Source: Wolfiporia cocos (taxonomy: Eukaryota > Basidiomycota > Agaricomycetes > Polyporales > Phaeolaceae). Taken from it: 64,000 bases of DNA. The notes below the pieces were generated by a model, which was not told the origin of the DNA, searched no databases, and saw only the letters and a program-made list of their open reading frames with translations. The translations under genes were made by a program, and so were the position numbers. Within the stretch, counting starts at the first letter, position 1. Each line of letters starts with the position of its first letter. Positions 20,013 through 31,353 of this stretch are shown here, piece by piece. The stretch spans positions 3,782,001-3,846,000 of the forward strand of contig JACCLO010000003.1 in the NCBI GenBank assembly GCA_029448655.1, given 5' to 3'.

Positions 20013-21250
20013 TCCAGAAAAGTTCGATGTACTGAAATCTATCCAATGCAATCCAAATGTATCTACAGATCATGTGACCTGCTTCGTAGATTGACATATG
20101 CCATTGAACGACAGATCTTACGGTAACGTTGCGGTAACGTTGTGTACATTATTGTTGTGGTTAACACGCTTATGGCGCTACACTTCATTGCTGCCCTCTG
20201 TACCACCACACTACCGTTTATGCGTCCATCCGTACCCCTGCTTTTGATAAAATCATTGCAAATACGTTATACCTGTAGAAATTGGACTAGAACTTATTTT
20301 TGTGGCTGAGGTGAACAACTCCAGAAGAGGACCCCCTTTTTTGTGGCAAAAGCACCTTCTACAGCCACACAGCAGCCAAGGCATATTGTGTCCCATCCAT
20401 GTCAGGTTTTTCGTGTATATTGAACATGTTTTCGCTGATTACGCAGCTTGCAACCGACTCCTTCTTGTCTTCACATCACATCTTAGCCACAATCCATTTA
20501 TGGTAACACTTCTACCTGAACTCACAGTATCATCACGTCATTTCATGACTTCATTTTAGGTTCATTCACTATTCTGTTGCCCCTTGAACCTTATTTCGCT
20601 ACACATAAACGGGCTCATGGCACAGTGCAGTCTATCTCTATTTTGTCTTCTCCCTGTGCTTTTCTCACATCCAGTTGGTCTTCAGGTCTTGGTGAGGCAA
20701 CTCCATCCCTTCAAGAGGAGCTAAATGACCACACATGAGTGGATGACCACCCGTGTGCATAAGTACTTAAGTTGTTAGTTTTTAGTTTTGTCTTGTCTAC
20801 TTACATTTAGTTAGTGCGCAACTGTTCTAATTGTGAGATGTAACCACTACGGTGAACAGACTGGTATGTATTTCATCACTCCGGAATATCCTAAAAATAC
20901 TCATTCATATACTGCAGAATGCAAGATGATTCTATGAACATGCGGAAAACTGACAGTTTTCCACAATGGGGATTAGGGGCAGGGAGTAGGGACAGGGAGC
21001 AGGCATGGGGGGAGCATGAATATAGGTAGATTGAGATATTTCTGGGGCGCATTCAGGTACCACCGGTAGTATATGTCGGTACTTTTGTATGCATTAGGTT
21101 ACATCTGAATACATATTTTGAGCTATATTGAGCTACACTGAAGGATATCTCTGGACCATCTTATGCAACACTGAGGATACACTCAGATATATTTGATGTA
21201 TTGAAACTTCTCTGAGATACCTTTGGATACATTTAATGTAGATGAGATAC
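20013..21250. other. Unassigned AT-rich repeat DNA with G-tract
   Basis: No gene is supported. The right end (about 21110-21250) is a degenerate array of GATACA/TTGATGTA-like words resembling 21793-21895. A G-run cluster lies at 20966-20999. The sequence appears to be old transposon or satellite-like DNA into which solo LTRs inserted. Confidence 0.4.
20966..20999 (+). other. Potential G-quadruplex
   Basis: Five runs of three or four G separated by 1-4 bases (GGGG ATTA GGGG CA GGG AGTA GGG ACA GGG) satisfy the usual four-tract pattern. There is no adjacent gene, so any function is unknown. Confidence 0.5.
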
Positions 21251-21792
21251 TGTTACGATCTTACCAGGTACACTCGAATATTCTCTTTGACACCGCACTG
21301 TGTATTAGGACTTAGCGTTCAACCGCCGTACCCAGCGCTCTATTTCTAGGGGCCTCCATTCAACCGTAGGCCCTGTTTCATGTATAACAACCCTATGCCC
21401 ACTCTCCGTGTTCGCATCGCATTCTAGCTGATATTCTGTGCATAACCACAGTAGCTTTATGTTTCATCTCTTGTTGCGCTCAACCGCAACACTTCTCCTT
21501 TATTACTTATATCGTTAGCCTGACGGACTTAATAGTAGCAGTACCAAGGACACTATGACCCCAATTAACAGACTGCAGTATATAACCTGATGTAAATACC
21601 GGTCGAGTCCCTCAGCTTGACCTTGTTGAATTACAAGGATCTCATACTCGTTCTCAAAGGCTTGAGCAATTAAGCCCGCAGCTTGTATATCGACGCTCTG
21701 ACTCTGAGGAGTCCGACAAGTAGTGCGCTACTCGATACGCTGAATAACTCGACTCGGTTATTTTGTGTTGAACGGATATTCGATCCGTAACA
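21251..21792 (+). mobile_element. Solo LTR C2
   Basis: The LTR runs from TGTTACGATCTTA to GATCCGTAACA (542 bp) with GATAC duplicated at 21246-21250 and 21793-21797. It has a TATATAA-like box and CAGCTTGACCTT in the same relative place as the LTR of A, so it is a related Tf1/sushi family. No internal sequence remains. Confidence 0.88.
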
Positions 21793-22424
21793 GATACATT
21801 GTATGAGCGTCTATGATGCATCCTAATGTAGTCTATGGTTCACGTTATATCCAAATGTATCCGACACATCTGGATACATTTAAATACATTGGATTCTCAC
21901 TGGGCATGAGGGGCGGCTTGGCTACGGTCCGGCTCAGTCCGGTTGGCTTGTGGCTACGAAGCCGGACCGTTGCAACACTAACATGAAGTAACTTGGCCGG
22001 CGCACAATTTGCAGATACTGGTGAATCAGTATTTGTAATGCCGAGGCATTTTGTGGTGTGGCTTACCGCAAACGCATTGCGTTCATATAAGCAGTCATAA
22101 GTCAGCATGCTATAATACAAGCGGAGTAGCAATGATCAGAGATAGCGGTCACGCACCAAGAAGGCAGGGCATGCAGCAATAGCTTGCAAATTGTGCTAAC
22201 TCCCACTGCTAGCGCCACTTGTGCGAACAAATACAGATGACGAGTTTGTGTGCATTCTCTGGGTGAAAGAACATGACCTAGCCTGGCTAAGCTGTTTGGG
22301 TTGGGCGAGCAAGGCTGAGCCTGGGCAGGTCTGTCCAAGCATGGCTCAATGTAGCTCAGCTTGACAGCGCCTGACCCTAGTTTTCACTGGGGCTGAATGC
22401 TGATGATGATAACCGCGAATAATA
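21793..22424. other. Degenerate transposon DNA with hAT-like end
   Basis: No gene is supported. A G+C-rich repeated-word region (CGGTCCGGCTCAGTCCGG) ends with GCAACACTA at 21980, an inverted match to the TAGTGTTG end at 1874. Further GGCTGAGCCTGG-type words lie at 22290-22380. The flanks (GCGCTGAC and ACATGAAG) do not match, so a single element is not proven. Confidence 0.35.
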
Positions 22425-23041
22425 TGTCACAAGAAGTTCCCTTGTGATCCCCCTATTTTCCGCTGATTTTTAGCTATTTTCCGTGCCTTTTTACAAGCCT
22501 TTTCGCTGTTGGGTCACGTGATGCGTGGCCCTTCACTATCTTATCTTATCCGCGGTGCGTTACCATAGTCGTTACGGTCTTATGTAACAGCGTCACCACG
22601 TTACTGTAGCACATGACTCCTCTGCGCACAGGCCTTGCCTTTAGGGCGGGGCGTTCTGGTAGTTAGGGTCTCACTACATGTATATATACTGGCGACGTCT
22701 GAGGTTTACACCTCAGACTTAAGATTTTGGCCTAGGGGGGAGTCCCCCTGGTCACCTCATTTACCTTGCTGCCTGTCTCTGCGAGCCGGTGCCGGACGTT
22801 GCGAACCCAAGACACTTGGGCGCCCTTCTGATCATATCGACATGATCCTCTCTCTCTGACCGTTAGTCTGGGGCGACGCGCTACACTCATGGGGCGCGGC
22901 TTGGACTCTACGGCGGTGCGTCTACAAGAGACGCGGCCTCTTGTTCTCCCCCTTTAGGAGGATAGGGGCCCTGGAGGGCGGATACTAGTCGTATAGAGGG
23001 GTTCCCCGCTAGGGCGGGTATGCACGGTGGTTACCGTGTCA
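22425..23041 (+). mobile_element. Solo LTR G
   Basis: The LTR runs from TGTCACAAGAAG to ACCGTGTCA (617 bp) with TAATA duplicated at 22420-22424 and 23042-23046. It has a TATATATA box near 22681. Its start resembles the reverse complement of the solo LTR at 48184-48802. The right duplication forms the outer edge of the palindrome at 23042-23085. Confidence 0.85.
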
Positions 23042-23085
23042 TAATATTGAACCAATGCTGAATGTTCAGCATTGGTTCAATATTA
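23042..23085. repeat. Perfect 44-bp palindrome (hairpin)
   Basis: Two exact 21-bp arms (23042-23062 and 23065-23085, starting TAATATTGAACC) are separated by TG. The LTR G insertion lies immediately at its left edge. It could form a cruciform or be a transposon remnant. There is no poly-T and no nearby gene, so a terminator role is not supported. Confidence 0.9.
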
Positions 23086-23255
23086 GCTCATACCAGCGGT
23101 CATTAAATATTTAGATAGCTTGACAGTTCTGAATGCAGATATCATTGTTCATCGGGCCTCTTCAAGCGGACATGACCGAGGTGCGGATGTGAGATGGTTA
23201 ATGACACAGTTCTCTTGGCCACTGGCAGCCCAGCTAATGGGACTTGTGGAGGAAC

Positions 23256-23916
23256 TTCAGTGCCGGAGATGCATCTTTAGAGACACCACAGATGCATCTG
23301 GGGCACTCTAAGCAATATTAACGCCCAAGCATGCTGCATAGATGCATCTGAATAAAATAAGATGCATCTGTGCAAGAAATACCTGTGCAGGGTTGGAAAA
23401 CTTGACCTGGGATCAGCGAAGTCACAACCTGTACCACTTCGCCAAATGGTCTTGGTATCCAAGTCACATACTCGTTAATATGATCCATTTAGTGTCCTTT
23501 CATCGCCGTAGCTGTTGATTGTCAAGTCACACCTTAGTGCAATGTTATTGCCCTGAAGGTAATTTATGACAGCATCCTTACCTCATTGCAGATACATATG
23601 GGTTGTGGGATACATCAATAAAGAGATGCATTCTGAGTTCAACCTAATGAGCTTACTGACATATGAGCAGAATGTTAAATTTTATTACAACTGTTATTAT
23701 ATTGACTACTGACTATATATTTGCACAACATCTCCCTCTTACCAACCGCTTTAGCTGAGTGGTTTCAGTCGCTGTTTCGCTGAGGTCTCGCAGTTCCTGG
23801 TTCAATTCCTGACTTGTGATGCTTTATTTTGGTACTAACGGGCGCCTAATTTCGATGACTTAGAGTGCCCCAGATGCATCTGCGGCGTCTCTAAAGATGC
23901 ATCTGTGGCACTGAAG
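23256..23916. mobile_element. Inverted-repeat MITE-like element
   Basis: The ends are long imperfect inverted repeats of about 56 bp. The left arm (23256-23312) and the reverse complement of 23859-23916 share CTTCAGTGCC, AGATGCATCTTTAGAGAC and CAGATGCATCTGGGGCACTC. GATGCATC recurs inside near 23340-23370. There is no coding capacity and no clear target duplication, so the class is uncertain. A Pol III-like box pair lies inside. Confidence 0.65.
23741..23815 (+). other. tRNA-like sequence (A and B box words)
   Basis: TTAGCTGAGTGGTTT resembles a Pol III A box and GGTTCAATTCC, about 45 bp downstream, resembles a B box. The acceptor and T-arm stems do not pair well, so this is more likely a tRNA-derived relic than a working tRNA gene. 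Confidence 0.3.
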
Positions 23917-23958
23917 CTCTAGACTTGTGAAGTCGTCATCAGCTTGCAACGCAGTGCT

Positions 23959-24329
23959 TATCACAAGCCGATTTTCTCCAACTAGCTTGCGACTAGAGAC
24001 AACCCTTATCTTATCTAGGCGCCCACCTACGCATCACGTGCAAGGACCCCGAACACCCCACACGTGCCTACACAGACCCCGGACACCCTTGATGTGGCTC
24101 TACACCTACGATAGGGTTTACCATACTCTAAACGGTCTATCAGCTTACGTAATACTGTATAGTAGCCAAACATGTACAAACAGCCTACGAGCATATATAC
24201 CAGCCAGACGAGCAGGGAGCACCCCAGACTCGTCTTGGCCTTTGTTGCCTTGAGTAGCCTCAGACTAGCAATACGCTTTCACGCGAGTAATATTGCCCTG
24301 AGTAGTTGCTTGAGATAGCGCTTGTGTCA
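23959..24329 (+). mobile_element. Solo LTR of family E
   Basis: This 371-bp LTR matches the LTRs of element E. It starts TATCACAAG (first G mutated) and ends GCTTGTGTCA. GTGCT is duplicated at 23954-23958 and 24330-24334. Confidence 0.88.
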
Positions 24330-24367
24330 GTGCTAGAGGTCATTGGAGACCATTATGTGTGCGATAC

Positions 24368-24987
24368 ACTTGAGGTTAATTACCCAGCGGGTTTGCATAG
24401 ATAAGTGCCAAGTATCACGTGAATATCGACGCATCGGGTGAGCGCCTCTGAGCGCCCTATTGACAAACGTTGAATGTTTTGTTGAATGGCCCATCCCTAT
24501 GATAATGAAACAACTGCGCCGCAGATATATCATAGGATTAAAGCATATATCGTAGCACTGTACGTACACTGGGCGAATGCCTTGCTTGTCCACTTAGTAA
24601 TTGGCGCAAAGTGCATGCTATACATTCTGACTTATATAGAAGAGTCGTCAAAGCTCAACGAGAAATTGCGCGTGCGACGCCCTAACTATATGCTACTGTG
24701 CATCATCTACCAGTTGGGCCTGACCTATGCACGGCTACTTGACAGCTGCATCTAAATATGGAGCAAAGCCGGTCTGTGCACCATAATCAGTCATTAAATA
24801 TTCATCCCGTGTCAGCTACAGTACGGCAGAGCTCATACTACGTGGCACCCTACACGACGAAGTTGTGTCCTCATCACACAACTTAGTGGCGGGCGAGCAG
24901 ACTCAGAGGCGCTCACCCGACGCGTCGATATTCACGTGATACTTGGCGCTTATCTACGCAAACCCGCTGGGGTAAACGACCTCAAGT
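24368..24987. mobile_element. Mutator-like MITE, copy 1
   Basis: This is a 620-bp element with inverted terminal repeats of about 90 bp beginning ACTTGAGGT. GTGCGATAC is duplicated at 24359-24367 and 24988-24996 (9 bp). Long inverted repeats with a 9-bp duplication are typical of Mutator-like elements. No transposase ORF is present, so it is non-autonomous. Its interior matches the reverse complement of about 32220-32640. Confidence 0.85.
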
Positions 24988-25405
24988 GTGCGATACGTGG
25001 AACGTCATCACCGGAACATCACGGATAGAAGCTGACGGGGGCAACGGCCCCGCGATGAGGCATGCGCATAGTGCAGAATTGCAATTTCGGCCGCGGAAGA
25101 GCCTCTCAATTGAAGTATCCTAGTACTATAGGGGTAAAGCGCCCTGGAACCTTCCGATGCGACGATCGCGAGTTAAGAACAATCGCCAATCATGCCAAAA
25201 ATGTAACATCATCATTCAGGACCAATAATGTTTGAAATAAGCGATCAATGAGTCTTTCTGGCCTTTTCGGCATGGTGGGATCATGTGTGCGAGTGTTCGT
25301 AATTCAGTACTGCGCGATACACCCACCGTTGCGGAGGACGACGGGAACCTGAGTGTAAATACACACAAACTTCTGTCTTGACGTCCTCACCACTCCCCCG
25401 CCTTT
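24988..25405. other. Intergenic, nothing recognised
   Basis: I see no ORF, repeat pair or RNA gene here beyond low-complexity GC/AT mixing. Confidence 0.4.
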
Positions 25406-25840
25406 TCATACATGAGTGCTCTCGCAGAATCTCTGTACGTTTGGCAAAAATTGCCGTGTAGCCTTCCTAATTGTTTTCCTCTTCACAGGATTGGAGGATA
25501 TTGTTGGATGGTTCCGTTGAGTGAACACATTGGCAATTGATGCGGATAGGCTGGATTCATTGATACGAACTATCCAGCTCTCGCCATATACGACCATATC
25601 ATAACTCTCTCTGATGAATATTCTCTGATCTGGAGAGGAAGATATACATGGGTCTCCATTGTATTTCTGCTCAATCGATATACTATATTGGCGCTGTGCA
25701 TCCTCACCTCTATCCTGCTGCCTACCTTGCTTGAAGATCAAACTGTAGGTGATGCTCATGACCCTATCTGATCCGCATTCATCTGAGATAAACCTAGATG
25801 TTCGAACGCTCTTGAGCTTACATCTCCCGTCTTCTCTCAA
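25406..25840 (-). CDS. Hypothetical protein fragment
   Basis: This is an open frame of about 144 codons on the minus strand that I do not recognise. The frame opens at TTG (25840); the first ATG is about 26 codons in (Met-Ser-Ile-Thr-Tyr). It is hydrophilic, with a segment DQRIFIRESYDMVVYGESW that looks like folded-protein sequence, and a basic C-terminus. Upstream exons could exist. No domain, signal peptide or membrane segment is visible. It may be a remnant, because the neighbourhood is transposon-rich. Confidence 0.3.
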   Translation of the reverse strand: MREDGRCKLKSVRTSRFISDECGSDRVMSITYSLIFKQGRQQDRGEDAQRQYSISIEQKYNGDPCISSSPDQRIFIRESYDMVVYGESWIVRINESSLSASIANVFTQRNHPTISSNPVKRKTIRKATRQFLPNVQRFCESTHV

Positions 25841-25994
25841 CTCTCAAGGCTTGTTCTAGGTGTAATTCGGCATTACAAACCTGGTTTGTGTGCCAGAGTG
25901 TGTGGGAATGCATATGGGCCTGTAGATAGTGACTTCGTTATCTACGAGACAAGTACCTACTCACTTTATTTTTAAGCCTCTGTCTCTCTCCGCG

Positions 25995-26944
25995 TATATG
26001 CTGTCAGCGGACGGAGATGGCCAGTCACTATTATAACCCTTGGATGTGGTCTAATTGAGCCTGCAACCGTCATCGTGGGTATCATACAGTCTCGCGTCGG
26101 AAGGAGGCTAAATTCGGATTAACTGCAGTATTCGGTGATACAAAACCTGTCGTATTGTCCGCAGCATGACAGTCCATATGACACTACCTATCTACGGTCC
26201 CAGGCCAGGTACTGACTTGCATGTTGATTCTTTCGTGAAACACTGATTTGAGCACTTCAGCCGTAAGTGAAGCTACTTTCCGCGGCATGCACAGTTGCAC
26301 CATGATTGCAACACTTTCAGCTGTCTACTGTGCTCGTGTCGGGCGGATCATTTCCGATGTTGTCCTTCTCTGCGTCACCTGGAACAACCTAGTCAAATTG
26401 GCGAGATGTGGAGATACCGTCGATCGGCGTATCATCTCTTTATCGAGGCTATTACTCAAGGATGGTATGTCGATCGCTTCGATCATGATGCCATCATTGC
26501 TGATGATTGATGCTCATAGGTACCGGGTACTTTCTGTAGGCATAAGTTATGTTTTCATCGTGTAACAGCCCAGATGACGTGATGAAGATTCCTTTTGGTG
26601 CTTAACGTTATGCAGATAGTGCTTTGGAAGACTGGTGTGCGCACGATTCTTGCTATCCCATTACTTGGATCTCATTGGCTGTCCTTACAGACTTTTTATT
26701 TACTGATTGTGTGGACCACCCCGTCAGTCACCAGCACAGCTTCTTAATCACTCGCTCATCGCCATCCATCAGGCTTTCCGCAATAACTCTATCTCGGTTT
26801 CTCCTTGATCTTCGTCTCTGCAGTGTCTCTTCACAGACGCCATTGTCTGGAGGGCAAACCGACGGTGGTACTGCTTATTCTCAGCATCAGGATGACACGG
26901 TCTATCTATCGACGTTCATCAATATTATGGGCACCAACGCCTAG
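25995..26944 (+). pseudogene. DUF6533-like seven-helix protein remnant
   Basis: Separate stretches on the plus strand recall the large basidiomycete DUF6533 membrane-protein family. RVYAVSGRRWPVTIITLGCG (about 25997-26056) is the family's RVYAI-x-GR-x-W helix. ARVGRIISDVVLLCVTW with a downstream LLLKDG (about 26329-26464) matches the conserved DVxVLxxTW ... LLRDG segment. LSRFLLDLR (about 26794-26820) matches the SRFLLDLR motif near the C-terminus. The order and spacing are right, with plausible short introns, but stops interrupt the joins, so I call it degenerate. The family's function is unknown; a receptor-like role is often supposed. Confidence 0.55.
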
Positions 26945-26998
26945 CATGAGCCTCAAGTTGATTCAACTACTGGGATCTAGTAGGTAATTTTCACACTC

Positions 26999-27355
26999 GT
27001 GCAGGATTCAATTTATTCCGTGGTGACGTATTCATGGTGTCAGTATAGACAAATGGTGCAAAGTTTATCAGTCATTTCTCCTCGATCATTGGTATTGGTT
27101 CTTCATGCGAATGAATGTCGGCTGTCGCAATCTTCAGTGGACTCTTCTATACCGCTCTATGATGATCCCCTCCCGGAATCCTGTTGTTTGACAATCCATA
27201 ATAGGTTTCGAGCATCTACCAATGGGAAGTCTTATTTGGTCTTCATGCAGTCTCGCGCGTCCTGGGAGGTTGTTTATGCCAACATAGACCTCCAGGAGAA
27301 TGTAGCTTATGATTTTCACGTTTTAGTGGACAAATGCGCACCTACTCTCAGGTGA
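26999..27355 (+). CDS. Unrecognised ORF fragment
   Basis: This 118-codon open frame ends TGA at 27353-27355. The first codon is GTG; an internal ATG follows about 18 codons in. The C-terminal half (SYLVFMQSRASWEVVYANI ... YDFHVLVDKC) looks like real protein sequence, but I recognise no family. It follows the DUF6533-like remnant on the same strand and could be an unrelated exon or relic. Confidence 0.25.
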   Translation: MQDSIYSVVTYSWCQYRQMVQSLSVISPRSLVLVLHANECRLSQSSVDSSIPLYDDPLPESCCLTIHNRFRASTNGKSYLVFMQSRASWEVVYANIDLQENVAYDFHVLVDKCAPTLR

Positions 27356-27473
27356 CGGCGGTAATCGACATCGTGGCGAATTATTTTACTGTGTCTGCAG
27401 AGTATGGCTGCAGGTGCACGGTGACAGAAATTGTCACTTTAGCAAAGAAATACATGACATAGGGTTCTATTCG

Positions 27474-28684
27474 GATGCACTACCTCGCCTCAACTCGCCT
27501 TGCCGGCCAAATTCAAGGCGTACGCCACAAGCTTGGTCTTGATAAACGCCTCATAAGCGCACATGACGTAGAGGTGTTTCGCTAATGATCAGTATGATTC
27601 GGCCTTTTTCCGAGATGGAGCAAGAATAATGATAGTGAGAATAGGAGTTACGGAATGTGAGACCATAACCTTGCCACAGTACTGGTCTTAGAACATAGGC
27701 AACATGCATGGTAACATGTTAAGCAGGATCTGTCGCTGTGACTTGTTGTTGCTGGTTAATTTAAGCGTATATTTTCGTACTTCCGTACGTAGAAGATTGT
27801 CCGCATACTTAGATACAGTCATTTATATTCGTCGAAATGCTCAGATTTATCATTGATGAGGTCAAGGACCACGTGCCACCCGCTCCTTTCCCAGAGTCTA
27901 GTAGTGGAGCTCCAAAAGTCGGCGCCATAGTCATAGTTATCGTTAGCGAAACACCTCTACAGTTTTGGGTAACGGCAAACTCTGTACGCGGTGTGACCGC
28001 CGATCTAACGAAGGCTATTAGAGCTGGATAAAATACATGGCCGCTCGTGTCGTTGGCATAGTTCTTTGAAGACTTCGAACGTCCACGGAGCCGCCTGGCA
28101 CTGCCGATAGTTCGGATTGGTGTGTAGTCATCAAAGAGTAAGACAACTAAGGCACATGTTCAAAATCATACCTCTAGATAAAGGTATATAGTAATACCGC
28201 GGATCGCAAGCCCTAAACGACATGCTGAGCCTATACAGCCGCAAGTGGGTCGGCAGCAAGTCTGACTAAGTGCTTCAAAGCAACTATATTCTCTTTGAAG
28301 TTCCTCTACAGCCTTTGTGTGCCTCGCCTCTGTGATGAACGAACATGGATCTTCAAACTGCCATGTAATGGACGCGTAGTGAACGAGAGTGGGAGAGAGA
28401 ACTCACCGACATTCACCCTGTGTCTCTCGAGCCGTATGATATACATTACAACGCTCCAGTGCCAATCACAAGGTGTCAGACACACGATGTATACAATCTA
28501 CTGGCGAGACAACGATCACGAGGCGTATAGTACAACTGGGCTACAACATTACACAAGACCGGCTAGTACAAAGACATCGAGAGCAAGACCACAAGACGAG
28601 CGAAAAACGACAAAACAAATAAGCAACGAAATGACTAGATGCAACAACAGTGACAAAGTAACACAATCCCGGCCTGTCCGTTGA
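27474..28684 (+). repeat. Dispersed repeat R, copy 2
   Basis: This matches 345-1740. The block 27474-27612 is inverted relative to copy 1, and 27838-28684 is in direct orientation. It lacks the solo LTR at 1034-1417: around 28372 it reads GGACGC directly into GTAGTGAA, the unoccupied state of that site. Confidence 0.75.
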
Positions 28685-28690
28685 TAATTT

Positions 28691-31171
28691 ACGGGATGAT
28701 ATCGTAGCCTGACGGGCAGCACGCGTTTTTGTTGCAAATTTGCAGATAGAGCACAGCGACGGTAGATGTTCAAGGTCTAGCTGGTAAAGTCGAATCTGGC
28801 GGGGAAGGTCCATTTTTGCAATACGCCCATGCGAGCTATTCGACGGCGCGTAGTGAGGGCAAAATGCTGAAATCGGTGGCGGTAAGGTCAGCACAAGCAC
28901 GCGACCGAAGTTATTCAGCTCACAGCAACGAGGTCCGAGAGCTTTTGGCGCCTTTTGGGCATGCCGGTTGGGTGACGAGCGTGGTTCGAGTTTCCCACAT
29001 CCCGGGCCTCGTGGCCGGCTGCGGCGTTGGACTGCGATAGATGAGATTGAGAAGTTGAACATATATGTTTTCGGCGTGTAAATACGCTCACTGTGTAAGC
29101 CAACAGTGTCGCGGCGACTCTGAACGCGTCTTCATAGCGATAATCCGCCATATTCTGATCCGTAGCACCCAGAAGACGCGTTGAAGAGTGAGTGGTCTGT
29201 TGCTTCACATTGCAGAAAACATACCATTCGATTGTTGGCTGGCTAGCGTCGGGGCTTTGAGGAATAGGGATGATAGCGACGGCGGTGGCTCTCGCGACAC
29301 GACGGCGGGCGACGCGTGTCGTTATCTGCGCATGAGAGGACGAGGGAGAAGGACGGATAAGCAGGTTCAGAGGTGCCGCGCATTTTGACCGCTGTATGTG
29401 GAGGATTCGCAGTGACAGGGAGCGTATGACGGGCGGAAAAGCTGGGAAGTTGGTGGGTGGGTGGGTGATGGGTGGGTGAAAAGATGCGATGTTCGTTTTT
29501 AAGCGAGAGCTGGCCATTGTGCTGTGCCACGAGAAGTCGTATTTTCGTAAATACGGTGAGTCGCGTCAGGTGTCTGGATACCGATTCTAGGCAGACGCGT
29601 CAAGTCGCCGCGCGCGCCATATTGTCTCCGCATTGTGAGCGACCAGAATTTGCTTCCGTGACCACTGTTCTCCGTAAGATCTTTCAGAGCATCCAATGTC
29701 TCCAATGGGATCTATAATGCGGTTCGAAAGGTCAGAGTGATCATGCATCAGCACGAAAGCGCAGAGGAAAAAACATGCGCCATCATCAAGAAAAGCTTCT
29801 GTCACATATGGGGAGATTTGCTTCCGCGATCCTGACTCTACACTGTGTGTCCTGTCTCACTCTCCTTCTTCGACAAGTTGCAGCATGCATTATGACGATA
29901 TAGATCATCAATGATCAATGTAAGTCGACAGTGTCCAGATCGTGGCTTGAGTCGCGCTCTCGATAGGATTGACTTCCGCGACAGCCCGTCTATCCACGCC
30001 ACTCATTCTGGACAACAGAGTCATGAGACGCGTCGCAGTGGTAGGAAAAACAGCAGAAACTGAGGATGTACGATTAACAAGAACGACCCGGACGGGGGAA
30101 CGTAGCAGGCAGGCATACCCAGGTGCGAGCGTTGCCCTCGCTTAACACAGGCATTCGACGCCTCTTTCCAGGTCTTTTCATGTTGAAAATTTATTGGATA
30201 TCATTAAATGTCATTCCACTCTATAATATATCAGCCGCTGCCTCAAGACGCGTCGAGAGGCCCGAACGCGTTCCCTGGAGAATGGCATGCGCTCCACCTT
30301 CACTGAAACCCAGGCAACCCAGGTTTGATGGGACGCTGCAGCCGCTTTGAAGGTGAGCATACGTGTGCCTCTCATACAAATGCTCCTCTGTAATATATAC
30401 CTCTAAACCACGGACAGTTCTCTGCCCAGCTACGCCGAGCGAGACCATGCACAGCAGAATGTGATGCGTGACGTCGGGATCGGGTCACGCACGTGACATT
30501 GCGCGATTGATAGCGCGCCGCGCAAAGTCAGCCCGTCTTGAAAAATTCCACCATCCACACAATTTCATCTGCGTGCATCAAAGGTACAAGAAAACGAACC
30601 CGAACGCCGTGACTTCAAGTCCGCCAGAGTAGTGACAAACCTTTTCGAAAAAGAAGCAGAGTGCCATCCCGCCTGCCCCATTGTGAATGAAGCGCAAAAT
30701 GCAACGACAACATCGGGTGGCGACCGCGCAAGTAATAAGAAGATGAAGACATACCATCAATTGTTCTCATTCCCCTGCCGCATCTACACAGAGTACGAGC
30801 ACAGTGTGCAACGACGACCGCAATCGTGAGGACACACTAATGTCCCTTTGCGCCGTATTCAATCCAGAGATTATCATGGAACCTCAGAGTGTTACGAGTG
30901 GCCTGTTCGCTATTCGATAGGTGCTTTGCGCTGCGAACGGTGTTGACCATGTTCAATTCCATCAGCGTAGAGACAGTGTGCGAGCTCTTCGCAAGTTTCG
31001 TAGCAAGGATGCCCTCAAAAGCTCGACAATCCTGGCAGTTAACCAAGCATTCAAGAAATCCAGAGCGTCTGTAGTGGGAACCCTCAGGTTTTGTGCGAGA
31101 GCAGCACCGGCCTTTTTGCCTCAGCAGCAACCCTCCAAGGAATTTGGCCAGGTGTCAACGATTCATTTTAG
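28691..31171. other. Intergenic or undetermined single-copy DNA
   Basis: GC content rises and transposon hallmarks vanish, so this may be native chromosome with poorly conserved genes. A minus-strand frame beginning Met-Ala-Asp-Tyr-Arg-Tyr near 29150 has a possible intron (GTGAGC ... CGCAG) but no recognisable domain. TATATATT-like words occur near 30225. I cannot support a specific gene. Confidence 0.3.
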
Positions 31172-31243
31172 GTGTCCCGAAAGTACTTCAAGCCGGGGCA
31201 GGTAGATCGAGTGAAGATATGCGAGGACGAAGTAGCAGCAACG
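31172..31243 (+). pseudogene. Putative host exon, 5' part (split by Mutator-like element)
   Basis: The frame opens right after TTTTAG (possible splice acceptor at 31170-31171) and reads VSRKYFKPGQVDRVKICEDE, then VAAT at the 9-bp duplication GCAGCAACG. On the far side of the element (46857 onward) the same frame continues as SQNELDEDRRE. This is an unrecognised protein, interrupted in coding sequence. Confidence 0.45.
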
Positions 31244-31353
31244 ACTTGAGGTTAATTACCCAGCGGGTTTGCGTAGATAAGCACCAAGTATCACGTGAAT
31301 ATCGACGCGTCGGGTGAGCGCCTCTGAGTCTGCTCGCCCGCCACTAAGTTGTG

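Noticed and set aside
1874..21980. A single hAT element enclosing the whole A/B/C nest, from TAGTGTTGTG to GCAACACTA
   Set aside because: The ends are similar but the 8-bp flanks (GCGCTGAC and ACATGAAG) do not match, and similar sequence recurs internally at 2381-2520.
23741..23815. Functional tRNA gene
   Set aside because: A- and B-box words are present, but acceptor and T stems do not pair, so only a tRNA-like relic is reported.
28915..29517. 200-codon minus-strand ORF
   Set aside because: It starts from a run of TCACCCACC-like repeats and shows no domain; a short gene within it is possible but unsupported.
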